Of a stretch of 64,000 nt of DNA, positions 1 to 11,052 are shown in pieces. The position numbers and the translations under genes were made by a program. The stretch is from Ochotona curzoniae. Its lineage: Eukaryota > Chordata > Mammalia > Lagomorpha > Ochotonidae. The DNA is taken from positions 8,308,001 to 8,372,000 of the forward strand of contig NW_024465751.1 in assembly GCF_017591425.1 (NCBI RefSeq), read 5' to 3'. The notes beneath the pieces were generated by a model, which was not told the origin of the DNA, did no database searches, and saw only the letters and a program-made list of their open reading frames with translations. Within the stretch, counting starts at the first letter, position 1. Every line of letters starts with the position of its first letter.

Positions 1-344
1 TGTTTGGGTCCACATGCAGACGGATAAGGCAAAAGAAAGGGATGGAGAACGATGAACAAGATCAAAAATAAGAAAGTTGTGAAAGGTCCGAGAATCTTTA
101 AACAGAAAAAGCAGCAGTTGCTAATTATTTGCCATATTACAGTACCAATGTGCTACACTTTCAGCTCGCTACACACCCCTAAGTACCCACACGTCTTTAT
201 GTTTATGAGGAAAACAAAGACAAAAGGATTGTGCTATTTTAGTGGCCTTCGGGGATACCCACATCTAAGGCTTCCTTCAAAGATAATGCAAAGATTCCAG
301 AAGTTCCAAGCCATTTCATGAGATAATGATGGCAATAAATAGTT

Positions 345-440
345 AACATTGAGTGATTTACCAGTTACCACAATGTCAAACAGATTACCTAAATAATCTC
401 ATTTGACCCTCCCAATAAACTCATGAGCTAAGAGGTATCT
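345..440 (+). mobile_element. MIR-family fragment
   Basis: TTGAGTGATTTACCAGTTAC, AATAATCTCATTTGACCCTC and AACTCATGAGCTAAGAGGTA follow the start of MIR-type elements. CSINE 442-770 is inserted at its end. Confidence 0.5.
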
Positions 441-441
441 C

Positions 442-770
442 AGGTCCTGCCTAGCGGCCAAAGTCCTCACCTTGACCACTCCAGGATCCCATATGGGCGC
501 CGGTTCTAATCCCACCTGCTCCACTTCCCATCCAGCTCCCTGCTTGTGGCCTGGGAAAGCAGTTGAGGACGGCCCAATGCTTTTGGATCCTGCACCTGTG
601 TTGGAGACCTGGAGGAAGTTCCTGGCTCCTGGCTTCGGATTGGCTCAGCACCGGCCCCGTTGTGCTCACTTGGGGAGTGAATCATCGGATGGAAGATCTT
701 CCTCTCTGTTTCTCCTCCTCTCTGTATATCTGACTTTGTAATAAAAATAAATAAATATTTTTTAAAAAAA
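442..770 (+). mobile_element. CSINE, full-length
   Basis: tRNA-like head, GGTTCTAATCCCACCTG B-box-like motif, body and AATAAAAATAAATAAATATT tail. Flanked by AGGTATCTC direct repeats. Confidence 0.9.
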
Positions 771-1330
771 GGTATCTCTAGTTTAGACACCTAGAAGTAT
801 TCCAAGAAATAATGGGGTATTTCTGTGCCTACAGAGACTATTGGCAGAATCAGGAGCCCATGAGAGTGGAGAGAAGCAGGAAATCAGCTCTCCTTATCCT
901 TGACACATTAGGTCCTTTATGGACCACTTACCCAGCCCTACCAGGTCACACAATCAAAAAATTGTATTATGGATCAATGGCTCGAATAGGACTTGGCTCC
1001 ATCAGCTCCTCCACACATTTAAGCTTCTTCTGCAAGCAGTTACGGGATTAATGCTAACAGTGGATGGGTTAGTGTGGACACCTGATCTCGGCTAGGAGGT
1101 GGGTCCAGTGGGAAGTCCCGGGGCACACCTTACGAAGGCAGTTCTGAGAGGGCTGTGTCTATGAACCAGGAGTATGTGCTCCCTATTTCTCAGCTTTGTG
1201 GCTCAGCGTGTGATCACGCATACCATCAGCCTCCACCAGACACCGGTTAATGGGATTCCCTGATCCTTTAACTCTAAACCAAGCAAGTCTTTTTCCTTCC
1301 CAAGAAGTTCCTCTTAAGTATTTCAATTGT

Positions 1331-1525
1331 TAAAAAAAATTTATTTATTTTTATTGGAAAGGCAGATTCACAAGAAAAAAAGGAGAGACAAGAGAAAGAT
1401 CTTTCATCTGCTGGTTCACTCCCCAAGTGGCCTCAAATGGCTGCAGTTCAGCCAGTCTGAAGCCAGGAACCAGGAGCTTCTTCCAGGTCTCTCACATGGG
1501 TACAAGGTCTTGAAGAACCTCAATA
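1331..1525 (-). mobile_element. CSINE, 5'-truncated
   Basis: Contains tail, CTGCTGGTTCACTCCCCAAG and the body, but breaks off near the GGGTCC region. Older subfamily. Confidence 0.75.
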
Positions 1526-2039
1526 TCAAAATCCCAACCTTTGCTCATGGCTCATTGCTACTAAGAAACTGTAAGAGCTTGCAGGCTAACCTGCCTATGT
1601 GACTTCTAGCCACTTATGTGACCTTTAACTTATGTGACTTATGTGACCTTTAACACTGATGGGTCCTAATTCCTATGAATCAAGACCCACCTAAGTCTGG
1701 TTATCTCACAGGTGGCTCCAAGAAATCAAGTGAGTGCTTGCCTTAGTTGCTGGAGGCATGGGCTGTCCAGCCAAGATAGGTAGAGAATGTGTGCTATTTC
1801 CCCTCACCTTGTAGACTATTGTGAATTTACCCTTTTCAAGCTATTGTGGACTACTCCAAAAAAACCCTATGAATGTGCTGTATGGGGAATGGGGTTCCTG
1901 GAATGGGGTGTTGGTCCTGGCCGGCTGGCCTGCTCTCAACCAAGAAGCCAGACTCGGATGTGCTGAGGTTCAATAAACCATCCTTGTGCACTTGGATCAA
2001 CTTCAGACTCCAGGTGATTTCTGGGGATCACAAAATCTG

Positions 2040-2184
2040 GGCACAACAGTCTCAAGGTTTTGGGCTATTTTCTACTGTTTTCCCAGGCGACAAGCTGGAT
2101 GGGAAGTGGAGCAACTGGTATACGAACCAGCACCCAGTGCTAGCAAGGTGAGGATTTAGTCACTGAGCCATCTTGCCAAGTCCT
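2040..2184 (-). mobile_element. CSINE 5' half, 3' part lost
   Basis: ACAAGCTGGATGGGAAGTGG and AGGTGAGGATTTAGTCACTG mark the head half on the minus strand. Confidence 0.65.
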
Positions 2185-3731
2185 CGTGTATTTCAGTTGT
2201 AATGAAAAGCTGACCAACACTGCCAACGACCAAAACTTGAATTTGAAAGAGATTTTATATGTGTCCTGTACTGCTGGGATCCATGCAGTGGATGTGGGGC
2301 ACACGAAGGCATGAAGAGTACTGTTCCACTGCAGGCAGGGCCACAAGGAATTCCTGCTGCATGGCAGGGCCCAGAGGTTATGTCTACAACCACCTGAAGG
2401 CAGTTCCACCTCCCTTTGCATAGAACTGGACCACCCCGTTGAGATTCAGGCATTGTTAACCGCTGAGGGAGTTGGTTTTTACTATCAATGTGAGCTTGGA
2501 GGTTGATGTTGCCAAAGGGCCTTTTACAATTCATGCTGTCTCTACCTCATCTCTGCTGCCCCCATTGAGCATCCTTGATCTTTAGGTCCTCCCTTTTCTG
2601 TGATGCATTTTTTTTTCCTTAACTGATTCAAGATTAAGCTGTAGAATGAGGATTGCAGTAGGAATGTGTTACTGATTGATATGCAATTGAGAACTTCTAT
2701 TGAGAGCTTTAAGGTGAAACAAAGGGCAGAATTATCCTTGGAAACACCAGCTTGACCTTGACATAAAAGTCTGTGTCAGAGCTTGTAACTGCTTTAAAGG
2801 GGACAGCTTTCTTGCATTGTCCACTATGATTATGAGTGATCCATTTCTTTCCTTTTTACGTCTGTCCCGTACACCCTTCTCAAGTTATAAACTCGGCTGG
2901 AGCTGGACTCCGGCACTGTACAGTCCCAGTCTGAAGGCCATGGTCTTCCCTCTATAGGGTTCTGAACAATTCAGGCATTCTGAGAGTCCTCTGGGGTTAC
3001 TGCAAAGACAAATCCAGCTTCCAAAAGAAGCCACTTGCACTTAAAAGCCATCCCAGGATATGTGGCTGGAACAGGTCAACATGTTGAAGGCACTTGAGGA
3101 GACATTCAGATTAACTAACCGCATCCTGCTGACTTCATCCGATAAATTCCTAACCAAAACAGACATGGCAGGCTGTGTTGGGATCTGGGAATCCATTCCT
3201 GTACTGAAGGAATGTTTACCTTAGGAGGAACACATATCCTGGAAGGGCATTCCCTTGGACATTGGCATAAACACACAGGTGTGTGACAGAGACTCAACAA
3301 CTACTGTCATCCTACAAACAAAGACCCTGGGGCAACCTGCACCCAGCTTGCATTTGCACAAAGCAAAACTAATCATTTAAACTGTTACTTGTATCTCCCT
3401 AGATTACCAAGTGATTAAATTTGAAGATGGGGTGCTCGGTAGAATAAGTATAGATCGACTGCTGAAAAGGCGATGTGATCATGTGAAAAGCTGCACATAT
3501 TTCTACAACTGGATAATGCGGACCTTGTCTCCTCTCACTGGCATGTGATCTGTTAAACATGCTGGGCTCCTGGTAAAAAAATTTTTAATTAACGCAAATT
3601 TGTACTGCTTGAAAGGAGTTACACACACTCAAAATCAGAATGAAAAGGTCATCTGGTTGTATAATTACTTCAGAAAGAAGTTGGCTGAGACATGTATGAG
3701 AACCTTTAAGTTGATGAAGGGGCTGTCAGGC

Positions 3732-4000
3732 AACAAAGTAGGTTAAGCCTCTGCCCATGATGCTGGCATCCCCCCTGCAAATACACCTAAGAAAGAGGAT
3801 GACTCAAGTGCTTGGACACCTGCACCCATTTAGAAGACCAAGAAGCTCCAGGCTCCTGGCTTCAGGCCATCCCAGCTCCAGCCATTGCAGCCATTTGGGG
3901 AGTGAACAGTGGATAGAACTCTCAGAATCTTTCTCTCTTCATTCCTTCTCTCCCATTAACCAACTCTCCCTTTCAAATAAAAATAATTTTTAAAAAGCTT
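3732..4000 (+). mobile_element. CSINE, old
   Basis: CTCCAGGCTCCTGGCTTCAG, GCAGCCATTTGGGGAGTGAA and CAAATAAAAATAATTTTT; diverged from the young type. Confidence 0.7.
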
Positions 4001-4796
4001 AAAAAGCTTTTGAAAATTTTGCGTTATAATTTACTCCCATTTTCCCATGAACCTTATATGTCAGACTAATGCTTAAGGGGCAACAAGTACCTCACCACAG
4101 GTAAGGAAATTCCATAGCACTACAGAGAAGATTCATTTGGTAGATCCTGGTGGGTTGATCAGGGCTGATAGGAATGTCCCTTGACCTCAAAACCCACATC
4201 AGAAACATGTTGTTTAAGTCCTCTGGTAGGTGGTACAGCAGTGAGCTGGCACTTGTCCCAGGACAATATGAGCCTCTGAATAGAAAAAAAAAAAAAAATT
4301 GAATATATCAGTCTCCTCTTCTAAAAGACACTATGAAACAAACTATTCATATATAAGAATACTTTATTTGAAGGCAAAATCCTTTGAGTTATCAAGAAAA
4401 AAAACCAGAGAATACAGAATGATTTACCTCTCATGCAGCTAAGCAAAGAACCTGTTTGCTGATTATTGCAAGAGAAGCAAAGGCACCAAGCAGGATCGCA
4501 TCCGACTGTCCGATCCTCCTTCTCGGCAGGCAAATCTCTTCCATTTTCCTCATTTTCTGTCCCAAGAGGTCAGGAGGCTTATCAAACTGTTTTATTGATA
4601 TAACCACCTCGATCCTCTAAAATGATCCAACTTCCCACAACAAGGAGAAAGAAGAAATAAGTGTTTTTTCTTCTTGAAATGCAACATAAGCTTGTGTTTT
4701 CCAACAATATCTTTGAGAGTTCCCAAGTTCGATGATTAAGAATCAAATAGGGTATCCTTGGAATTGTATCACTGTTTCTATTTTAAGAACATGTGG

Positions 4797-5127
4797 GGCC
4801 CGGCGCGGGGGCGCAAGTGGTTAAAGGTCCTCACCTTGCACGCCCGGGATCCCATATGGGCACCGGTTCTAATCCCGGCAGCCCCGCTTCCCTTCCAGCT
4901 CCCTGCCTGTGGCCTGGGAAAGCAGTCGAGGACAGCCCAAAGCTTTGGGAACCTGCACCCGCGTCGGAGACCAGGAAGAGGCTCCTGGCTTCGGATTGGC
5001 ATAGTATCAGCCCGTTGCGCTCACTTGGGGAGTGAATCATCGGACGGAAGATCTTCCTCTCTGTCTCTCCTCTCTGTATATCTGCCTTTCCAATGAAAAA
5101 ATAATAAAAATAAATCTTTAAAAAAAA
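4797..5127 (+). mobile_element. CSINE, young subfamily 1
   Basis: Starts GGCCCGGCGCGGGGGCG. Diagnostic CCCGCTTCCCTTCC, AGGCTCCTGGCTTCGG and CTGCCTTTCCAAT. Perfect 12-bp repeat AAGAACATGTGG on both sides, so recent. Confidence 0.93.
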
Positions 5128-5463
5128 AAGAACATGTGGATGACATCTTTTGATTTGTTAGGATTAGTAATCATCAACTCCCATGAACTGACTCTGCTAT
5201 ATTTTAAGTACTGTGGTGTTTTGCAAAACATGACAATTTACAGCACTAAGCAAGATCAAACCAGGCAGGCTTCCCCTGGACAAGAGTCACAGGTCATGGA
5301 TCCGATGTTTTGTACCATCCCAACAACTGCTACTTCACATTTCAGACTGAGAAACAAACCCCTACATTTAATTTTCTTGGTTGAATATAGTATACGTACA
5401 ATGCAGTATACTGTCCTGAGATGTTACAATTTAACAAAAATAAAGAAAAAATATAACATACAG

Positions 5464-5798
5464 GGCCTGGCGATGTTACCTACTGGCTAAAGTCCCCGCT
5501 CTGAATGCACCGGGACCCCATATGGGCGCTGGTTCTAATCCTGACAGCTCCACTTCCCATCCAGCTCCCTGCTTGTGGCCTGGGAATGCAGTAGAGGAAG
5601 GCCCAAAGCTTTGGACCCTGCACCCATGTGGGAGACCTGGAAGAGGTTCCTGGTTCCCGGCTTCGGATCGGCACAGCACAGCCGTTATGGTCACTTGGGG
5701 AGCAAATCATCAGACAGAAGATCTCCCTCTCTATCTCTCTTCCTCTCTGGATATCTGACTTTCCAATAAAAATAAAACAAATCTTTAAAAAAAAAAAT
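5464..5798 (+). mobile_element. CSINE, full-length
   Basis: GGGCCTGGCGATG head, TTCCTGGTTCCCGGCTTCGG, TCTGGATATCTGACTTTCCA and A-tail. The flanking ACATA repeat is unclear. Confidence 0.85.
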
Positions 5799-7262
5799 AC
5801 ATAAAACTTGCAAAGGTAGAAAGATGCTTAAGCAGTTGCATAAAAGTCCGTGTTGCCAGAGTGTTCTCTTTTTGAAACAGAAAAGTCACTCCCAGACACT
5901 TCTTCAATATCTTCATCAGCTTTTGTTTTAGTTTTGAAATAAGTAGCCACACAAAGAGAACAAATGGCTTCAACAATATCAGGTGCACAGCAATCATGAA
6001 AGAATAACCCGCAGTGACCTGCCAGCTATAGCCGCTCGTAGCAGCCACAACTGGCCCTTCCTGGCTCCACACTCCTGGTACACAGTCTTCACAACAAATA
6101 CAGTTTGAAAACAAAAGTAAGATAAATTCCAGGACTCTGACCTTCCTACACATCTACCTTTGCACAAGTATGAAAAATTTGGAAGGGAGAATCAGAGATA
6201 CCCCATGCTTCACTTGCAAAGCATCGTTCCCATGGGACAGAGGACACCCAACTGTCAGCTCCCTCGGCCAGGAAAAACAAGATGTCCAATGGCAAAAGTA
6301 TCCTTGGACACTATCTCAGAATTAGTGGACTAAATATTAGAAAAAGGATCCAGTTACTAAACTGGTCAAGGATTATGTAAAGGAAAAGTTCTGGGAAAAG
6401 GCTCTTTGTCAAATTTAAAAACAGAATTCAGGAATTCTCTCAACGAGACCATATCACTAGATAACCTAGTTGGTTGACTATAACACAGAACGCCCAGCTC
6501 ATCTCCCAACCCAGTGCCTTCAAAACTCTACCCTACTTCTGATTATATTCTGGAAAGCAAACACCCTGGGGCACAGTCCTAGAGTCTTACCAGAAACATT
6601 TGAAACTGTCCAGAGGGATGATTTTGAAAGGGCTTTCTATAAAGACCCTCAATACAGCAGCTGCAGTCACACACGGCTGTGAATGCCTAGCAAGCAGCCA
6701 GAGCGATGACGAAACAGCTTTAGATTTAGATGTAGACGCTATAGTGCTAAACTATGCAATCCTATCTGCTGCAACAGTTACTTTTTTTTACGGACTAAAA
6801 ATATATTTGCAAATGGTAAAACTTGCATTTCTTATGATCCACAGAACAGGCAGGAATTCTCATCTGTTAAAAAATAATCCCTGACTTAGTCCCTAAAACC
6901 AGTAATAATCTATCTCCACTTAAGCAGACAAAGGAGAAGTAAGACAATTCAATGGCAATGCTGGCTCCCCACATATCCTTTTGATGATTCCCAAGAATAT
7001 GCTACACTTGGCCTTGATGTTAGTCCTGTGATACCTTAAATGAATAATCATAATGTCCTCTTCACCCTTGCCAGTATCTTCACTAGGAAGATCCAATGAC
7101 CTGGCAAACTGAGGCTTCGTTCCTCTAAACTGGGAGCACGGACTTTTTCCACATGCTCTGTCAGATACACAAAAGAAACCTTAGAACACAATGGTCACGG
7201 GACACTGTCACTGTGATGGTGCAACACAGGATGCTGAAAACGCGACACTTCCAGACTCGGGC
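5799..7262. other. Region just below ZNF572, possible 3' UTR
   Basis: Contains the 90-bp donor segment. The 122-codon minus-strand frame at 5785-6153 resembles nothing I know. No AATAAA on the minus strand was found close to the gene, so the transcript end is unknown. Confidence 0.4.
5907..5996 (-). repeat. 90-bp local duplication, donor copy
   Basis: This is the source copy of the segment found in the ZNF572 coding end, 1.35 kb further downstream in the direction of transcription and possibly in the ZNF572 3' UTR. It contains an open minus-strand stretch ([20 protein letters not shown] and onward) that I could not assign to any protein. Confidence 0.8.
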
Positions 7263-7431
7263 TCAGGAAGATGCGTGTGAGACTGAAGACGAAGGCACGA
7301 GGGCCATCTCTGCTGCACAGTTCTTCCAGCTCCATTCGTGAAGGATATCTTCATCAGCTTTTGTTTTAGTTTTTGAATAAGTAGCCACACAAAGAGAACA
7401 AATGGCTTCAACAATATCAGGTGCACAGCAA
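7263..7431 (-). pseudogene. Displaced ancestral ZNF572 C-terminal tail plus inserted segment
   Basis: After the new stop, the minus strand first carries the 90-bp duplicated segment (7434-7345). It then carries 25 codons beginning HEWSWKNC and ending in SSSVSHASS before TGA at 7263. These match the end of human ZNF572 as I remember it. The tail is out of frame with the fingers, so it is now 3' UTR unless a ribosomal frameshift or splice restores it, for which I see no sign. Confidence 0.75.
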
Positions 7432-7434
7432 TCA
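7345..7434 (-). repeat. 90-bp local duplication, inserted copy within ZNF572 coding end
   Basis: This segment is almost identical to 5907-5996 in the same orientation. The differences lie only around GTTTTGAAATAAG versus GTTTTTGAATAAG. A 7-bp direct repeat, TCCAGCT, sits at 7325-7331 and 7437-7443 on either side. Since human ZNF572 runs straight from VGD into the HEW tail, this is the derived copy. Confidence 0.85.
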
Positions 7435-8855
7435 GGTCCAGCTGTCTCCAACAGCAGGAGAGTGCAACGGCTTCTCTGGGTGAAGCCTGCGATGCTGAGT
7501 GAGGTAGGCACTCCGGCTGAAGCACTTGTCACAGTCGGCACACTTGTAGGGCTTGTCTCCCACGTGGCTCCTGCGGTGCCGGATGAGGTTGAAGCCCTGA
7601 CTGAAGGACTCTCCGCAGTCAGGGCACTGATACGGCTTCTCCCCCGTGTGTGTCCTCCGGTGAATGACCAAGGTGGAACTCTGACTGAATGTTTTCCAGC
7701 ACTCGGGACACCTGTAAGGTTTTTCTCCAGTGTGCGTCCTCTGGTGTCTAATGAGGTGGGAGCTGAGGCCAAAACTCTTGCCACACTCGCAGCATCTGTA
7801 CGGCTTGTCCCCTGGCTGGATCCGGCTGTCTTCTTCCACGCCGTAGCTCTGCCTCGGGCTTTCTTTGTATTCTGCGCTTTCACAGAATTTTTCTGTGTGT
7901 GTCTTCCGGTGCGTAACAAGGTTTGAACTTCGACTAAAATTCTTACCACATTCTGAACACTGGTAAGGTTTTTCTCCCGTGTGGATTCTCTGGTGCTTTG
8001 TTAGTGTGGAATTACAAGCAAAGCCTCTTCCACAGTCAGCACATTTGTAGGGCTTCTCCCCCGTGTGTGTCCGCTGGTGGCGAATCAGGCTGGAACTCTG
8101 ACTGAAGCGCTTCCCACAGTCGGGGCACGTGTAAGGTTTTTCTCCGGTATGGATTCTCTGGTGTTCTATGAGGACGTAGCTGTGGCTGAAGCCTTTGCCG
8201 CAGACAGGACACTCATAGGGTTTTTCACCTGTATGGGATCTGTGGTGCTGGATGAGATGAGAGCTGCTACCAAAACCCTTGCCACACTCGGGACATTTGT
8301 AGGGTTTCTCTCCTGTGTGAGTTCTCTCGTGTACAATAAGATGGGAGGTATTGCTGAAGCTTTTCCCACATGCCCCACAGTGGTAGGGCTTCTCTCCTGT
8401 GTGTGTTCTGAGATGCTGGATGAGGTGAGAACTGTTACAGAAGCATTTCCCACACTCGGAACATCTGTAAGGCCTTTCTCCTGAGTGAGTTCGCTGGTGA
8501 GTGCGCAAGTGGGAACTGTTAGTGAAGCTTTTCCAACACTGGGAACATGTGTAGGGTTTGTCTCTGTAAGGTGACTTTTGCCCAACAGAGACCATGGCGT
8601 GTTCTCCTGGGCCCCACGCCCTGTGGCTGGGTTTTTCCTGCTCTTCTGTAGAATGTCCCTGAAGCTCTGACCTACCATCATTTTCTTCATGACACCAGTT
8701 CTCATCCCCTTGGGCCCACATCAACAGTATTTCTTCTGTATCTTCATGTTTGGAATTTTGTGGGCCATACCTTTTGGTCCATTTAAGAGCTCTCTCTTTT
8801 TCTTTCCCAGGATTATTATGTTGAACTGTTTCCAAATTATTTTTACTTTCATCAC
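7432..8855 (-). CDS. ZNF572: ZNF572 terminal coding exon with all twelve zinc fingers
   Basis: This single large exon carries the whole zinc-finger array, as is usual for this family. The acceptor is TTATTCTTGCAG/GTGATGAAAG, with the AG at 8857-8856. The stop codon is TGA at 7434-7432, and its bases come from the first three bases of the inserted 90-bp segment. The ancestral tail (HEWSWKNC and onward, to a stop at 7263) is still readable below the insertion but in another frame. Confidence 0.88.
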
Positions 8856-9501
8856 CTGCAAGAATAAATACGTCACCTAAAAATATTCCCTCATCTCTGC
8901 TGTAGAAGACAATTAGAATTTCAAGCATAAGAGAGGGAACAGCCACTTTAGCGTTCGCAAATTACTTTTCTAAAGAATTTCTAAAGCTAGTTTCACTCCG
9001 TTTACTGTGTACATTCGCCAGGAGCCAGTGAACTTCTTGTACCTATAACAAGTATTTGAACTGTTGTCAGCAACTGCCAAGGGAAGCAGCAGTTTAAAAA
9101 ATAAATGTGCTCAACTTTATTCTAGAAGAAAAAAGAAATTTCGAGTAGGAGTGAAGTTGAATAGAATCCTATCTGAAAACCAGACAATCACTTGGTTAAA
9201 ATCTGAGCAAATATACAAATTCACATCAGTAGCTTTGCATGTAGTTTCTCATTAACCCTACAATATATACAAGATAGAGATTATCATTGTTTTGCTTAAA
9301 GATGAGGAAACTAAAGCTGAAAAAATGAACATAGCTTATAAATGAATACAATAAAGTCTACCTCATGCTCATGTACTTTATGCGTATGCGTTAGCACATT
9401 TTATAACAAATTTCTAAGGATGCAGAATATGTTGATTCCTTACCTGTAAAGGGACTTTGCAAGCTCTTCAGGAAACCTTTCGAAGCTTCCTCTGGTTCCA
9501 T
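7432..9501 (-). CDS. ZNF572: ZNF572 C2H2 zinc finger protein, two coding exons (join 9501-9444, 8855-7432)
   Basis: Predicted product is 493 aa, a probable nuclear sequence-specific DNA-binding protein. Exon A begins with ATG at 9501 and ends at 9444 with CTTTACAG followed by GTAAGG. Exon B starts at 8855 after TTATTCTTGCAG. Joining them gives phase-1 codon GGT and the run [19 protein letters not shown], which matches my memory of human ZNF572. An acidic linker (residues 21-118) has no KRAB or SCAN domain. Twelve C2H2 fingers follow: fingers 1-8 from Cys123 to His339 at 28-residue spacing, then a 34-residue gap with no usable finger, then fingers 9-12 from Cys374 to His478. All Cys and His ligands are present and most linkers are TGEKPY. 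The frame upstream of 8855 in exon B is intronic, although it stays open to 8946. The C-terminus ends early at SWT because of an inserted 90-bp segment; the human protein is about 529 aa. DNA targets are unknown. The family call is near certain and the ortholog call strong. Confidence 0.9.
8856..9443 (-). other. ZNF572 last intron
   Basis: This 588-bp intron runs from GTAAGG at 9443 to the acceptor AG at 8856. It includes an old MIR-like fragment around 9275-9330 (GATGAGGAAACTAAAGCTG). Open frames in it are not supported. Confidence 0.75.
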
Positions 9502-9535
9502 CTCAACAATACTGGCCAAGTCAAGCTGAGAAGCC
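9444..9535 (-). other. ZNF572: ZNF572 exon carrying the start codon
   Basis: A 92-nt exon is bounded by a good acceptor (CCCTTCTTCTACAG, ending at 9536) and donor (CAG/GTAAGG at 9443). It holds 34 nt of 5' UTR and 58 coding nt starting at ATG 9501-9499 ([19 protein letters not shown] plus one base). It is shorter than my memory of the human first coding exon, which has a few more residues between the start and LKSPFTG. Upstream non-coding exons cannot be placed with certainty; GAAG/GTAAGACT at 9700-9692 and CTCAG/GTAGGT near 10355 on the minus strand are possible donors. Confidence 0.8.
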
Positions 9536-11040
9536 CTGTAGAAGAAGGGCATAGGTCATGTCTGGAGACCTCTGTCCAATCACGACCCTCCTCCCTCCTC
9601 CCCAGCCCCCCAACATAACAATTACAGGCTCAGAATGTGCAGTGACGCACACTGAAAGAACCGGCCGAGGCTGGAGAGGCTCTTTCACAAAGTCTTACCT
9701 TCGATGCAAGCGACCTGTTCTAGAGAAATAATCCTAAAGATTCAGATGCGCATACCCAAGGTCTGAGGATTAAGCTTTGAAGATATGAAAGGACATTGAA
9801 AAGCCAGAAAAAAAAAAATTAAAAGATGTTTTTGGTGCCAAAAATAACCTTACAAGGTATGCATTTTTATATAATACACATTTTTCCATCAACTTTTTTG
9901 AAGTCCCCTCATAGGATAAATACTAGTACTCACTATCCACTCGTGGCTTAGAAAAACTTTCCATTGAAAACATGCTATTTCTTTCCAAAACAATGCCAAT
10001 ACTAAGACTTTCACAGACTCTAGGAAATGTATACACAGGCCTAAGAAGCAGGAAGAGACATACTCTCACCAGTTTGAATATCCAATTTGGTTGCTGACGG
10101 AAGAAAGAAATCTTTGAAGTCAATCTGAAAAGGACTTATATATCCAGTGATAAAAAACAAAAAAACAAAAATTAGGACAAAGCAGGACTGGAATAATTAT
10201 AGCCAGTAACTGCTAAATATTAAAAACAAGGATGCTAGGGGGTCTTTTTCTTCCTTGCTCTTAGTACCTACGTCTACCATAAACACAACAGACATTTCAG
10301 CCAAAACTTGAACTTCTGGAGCCAACCACAATCCCTGACCTACGGGAAGGGACCTACCTGAGAGCTGCTCCTCCAGAGGAAGCCAGTTACACCTGGACTT
10401 GACACCCATCACAGGAGTCCACAACGACAGGAAGGGGGACAACGGAAGCCTGCAAGCACACACAGGGCACTCATACTTTATCAAATAGGTGTACTTTTCA
10501 CAGCAAACTAATTTGTACACCCTTCTCATTTAACTCATGATAATCCTTTGAAGTTGTACATTAAGAAGTTTTTTTTAAAGGCAGGCCCGATGCCTTTTAC
10601 ATGCACACCTGTCACAGTGACCCAGAGCAGTCAGCAGAGCTGGGCAAACTGCCGACGATGCTCTAAGATGACCTTTCTTGGGGATTTGTTAAGTGTCTTT
10701 TCAGAAAACACACCTGCATCCCCTCAAACTGACATCACGGCGGGCAGACTTTTGGTGAACACACCCAGAAAACTACAGGGGATCGTTATAAAAATGACAC
10801 TGATCCAGAGGACAAACATTTCTAGTAGCAAAATGGAAAGATACGGACATCTGAAGGTAAGAGGAAAATGGTACTCAAAGCTAATACGTGTAGCTGTCAG
10901 TATATATGCAGGAAGCAAGTCTGAGGAGTCCTGTCCCACCGTTCTCCCTTCCTGCAGCAAGAAATTCAATTTAGGAGTAAAGGAGCCCATGGGTACACTG
11001 CAGGAGACAATCAGGGGTAAATCCAAGCCCGGGCAAGGGG
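9536..11040. other. Upstream intron or 5' region of ZNF572
   Basis: This lies between the start-codon exon and the GC-rich promoter-like block. No clear CSINE or other repeat was recognised. Minus-strand donor-like sites at about 9700 and 10355 could mark untranslated exons, but nothing decides between them. The 172-codon plus-strand frame from 10548 has no recognisable domain. Confidence 0.45.
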
Positions 11041-11052
11041 GTACAATCTTGT

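Larger units (their letters stand above)
1..5463. other. Intergenic DNA downstream of ZNF572
   Basis: Apart from the SINEs and the MIR-family piece listed, the stretches 1-344, 771-1330, 1526-2039, 2185-3731, 4001-4784 and 5140-5463 show no domain, paired splice sites or RNA gene that I recognise. Confidence 0.5.

Noticed and set aside
5785..6153. 122-codon minus-strand frame and an alternative frame ([20 protein letters not shown])
   Set aside because: Neither resembles a known protein. There is no clear acceptor and start pair, and it overlaps a SINE tail. Kept only as the donor of the 90-bp duplication.
7263..7949. 228-codon minus-strand frame overlapping ZNF572
   Set aside because: Most of it is the wrong frame of the finger repeats. 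Only its last 25 codons are meaningful, as the displaced ZNF572 tail.
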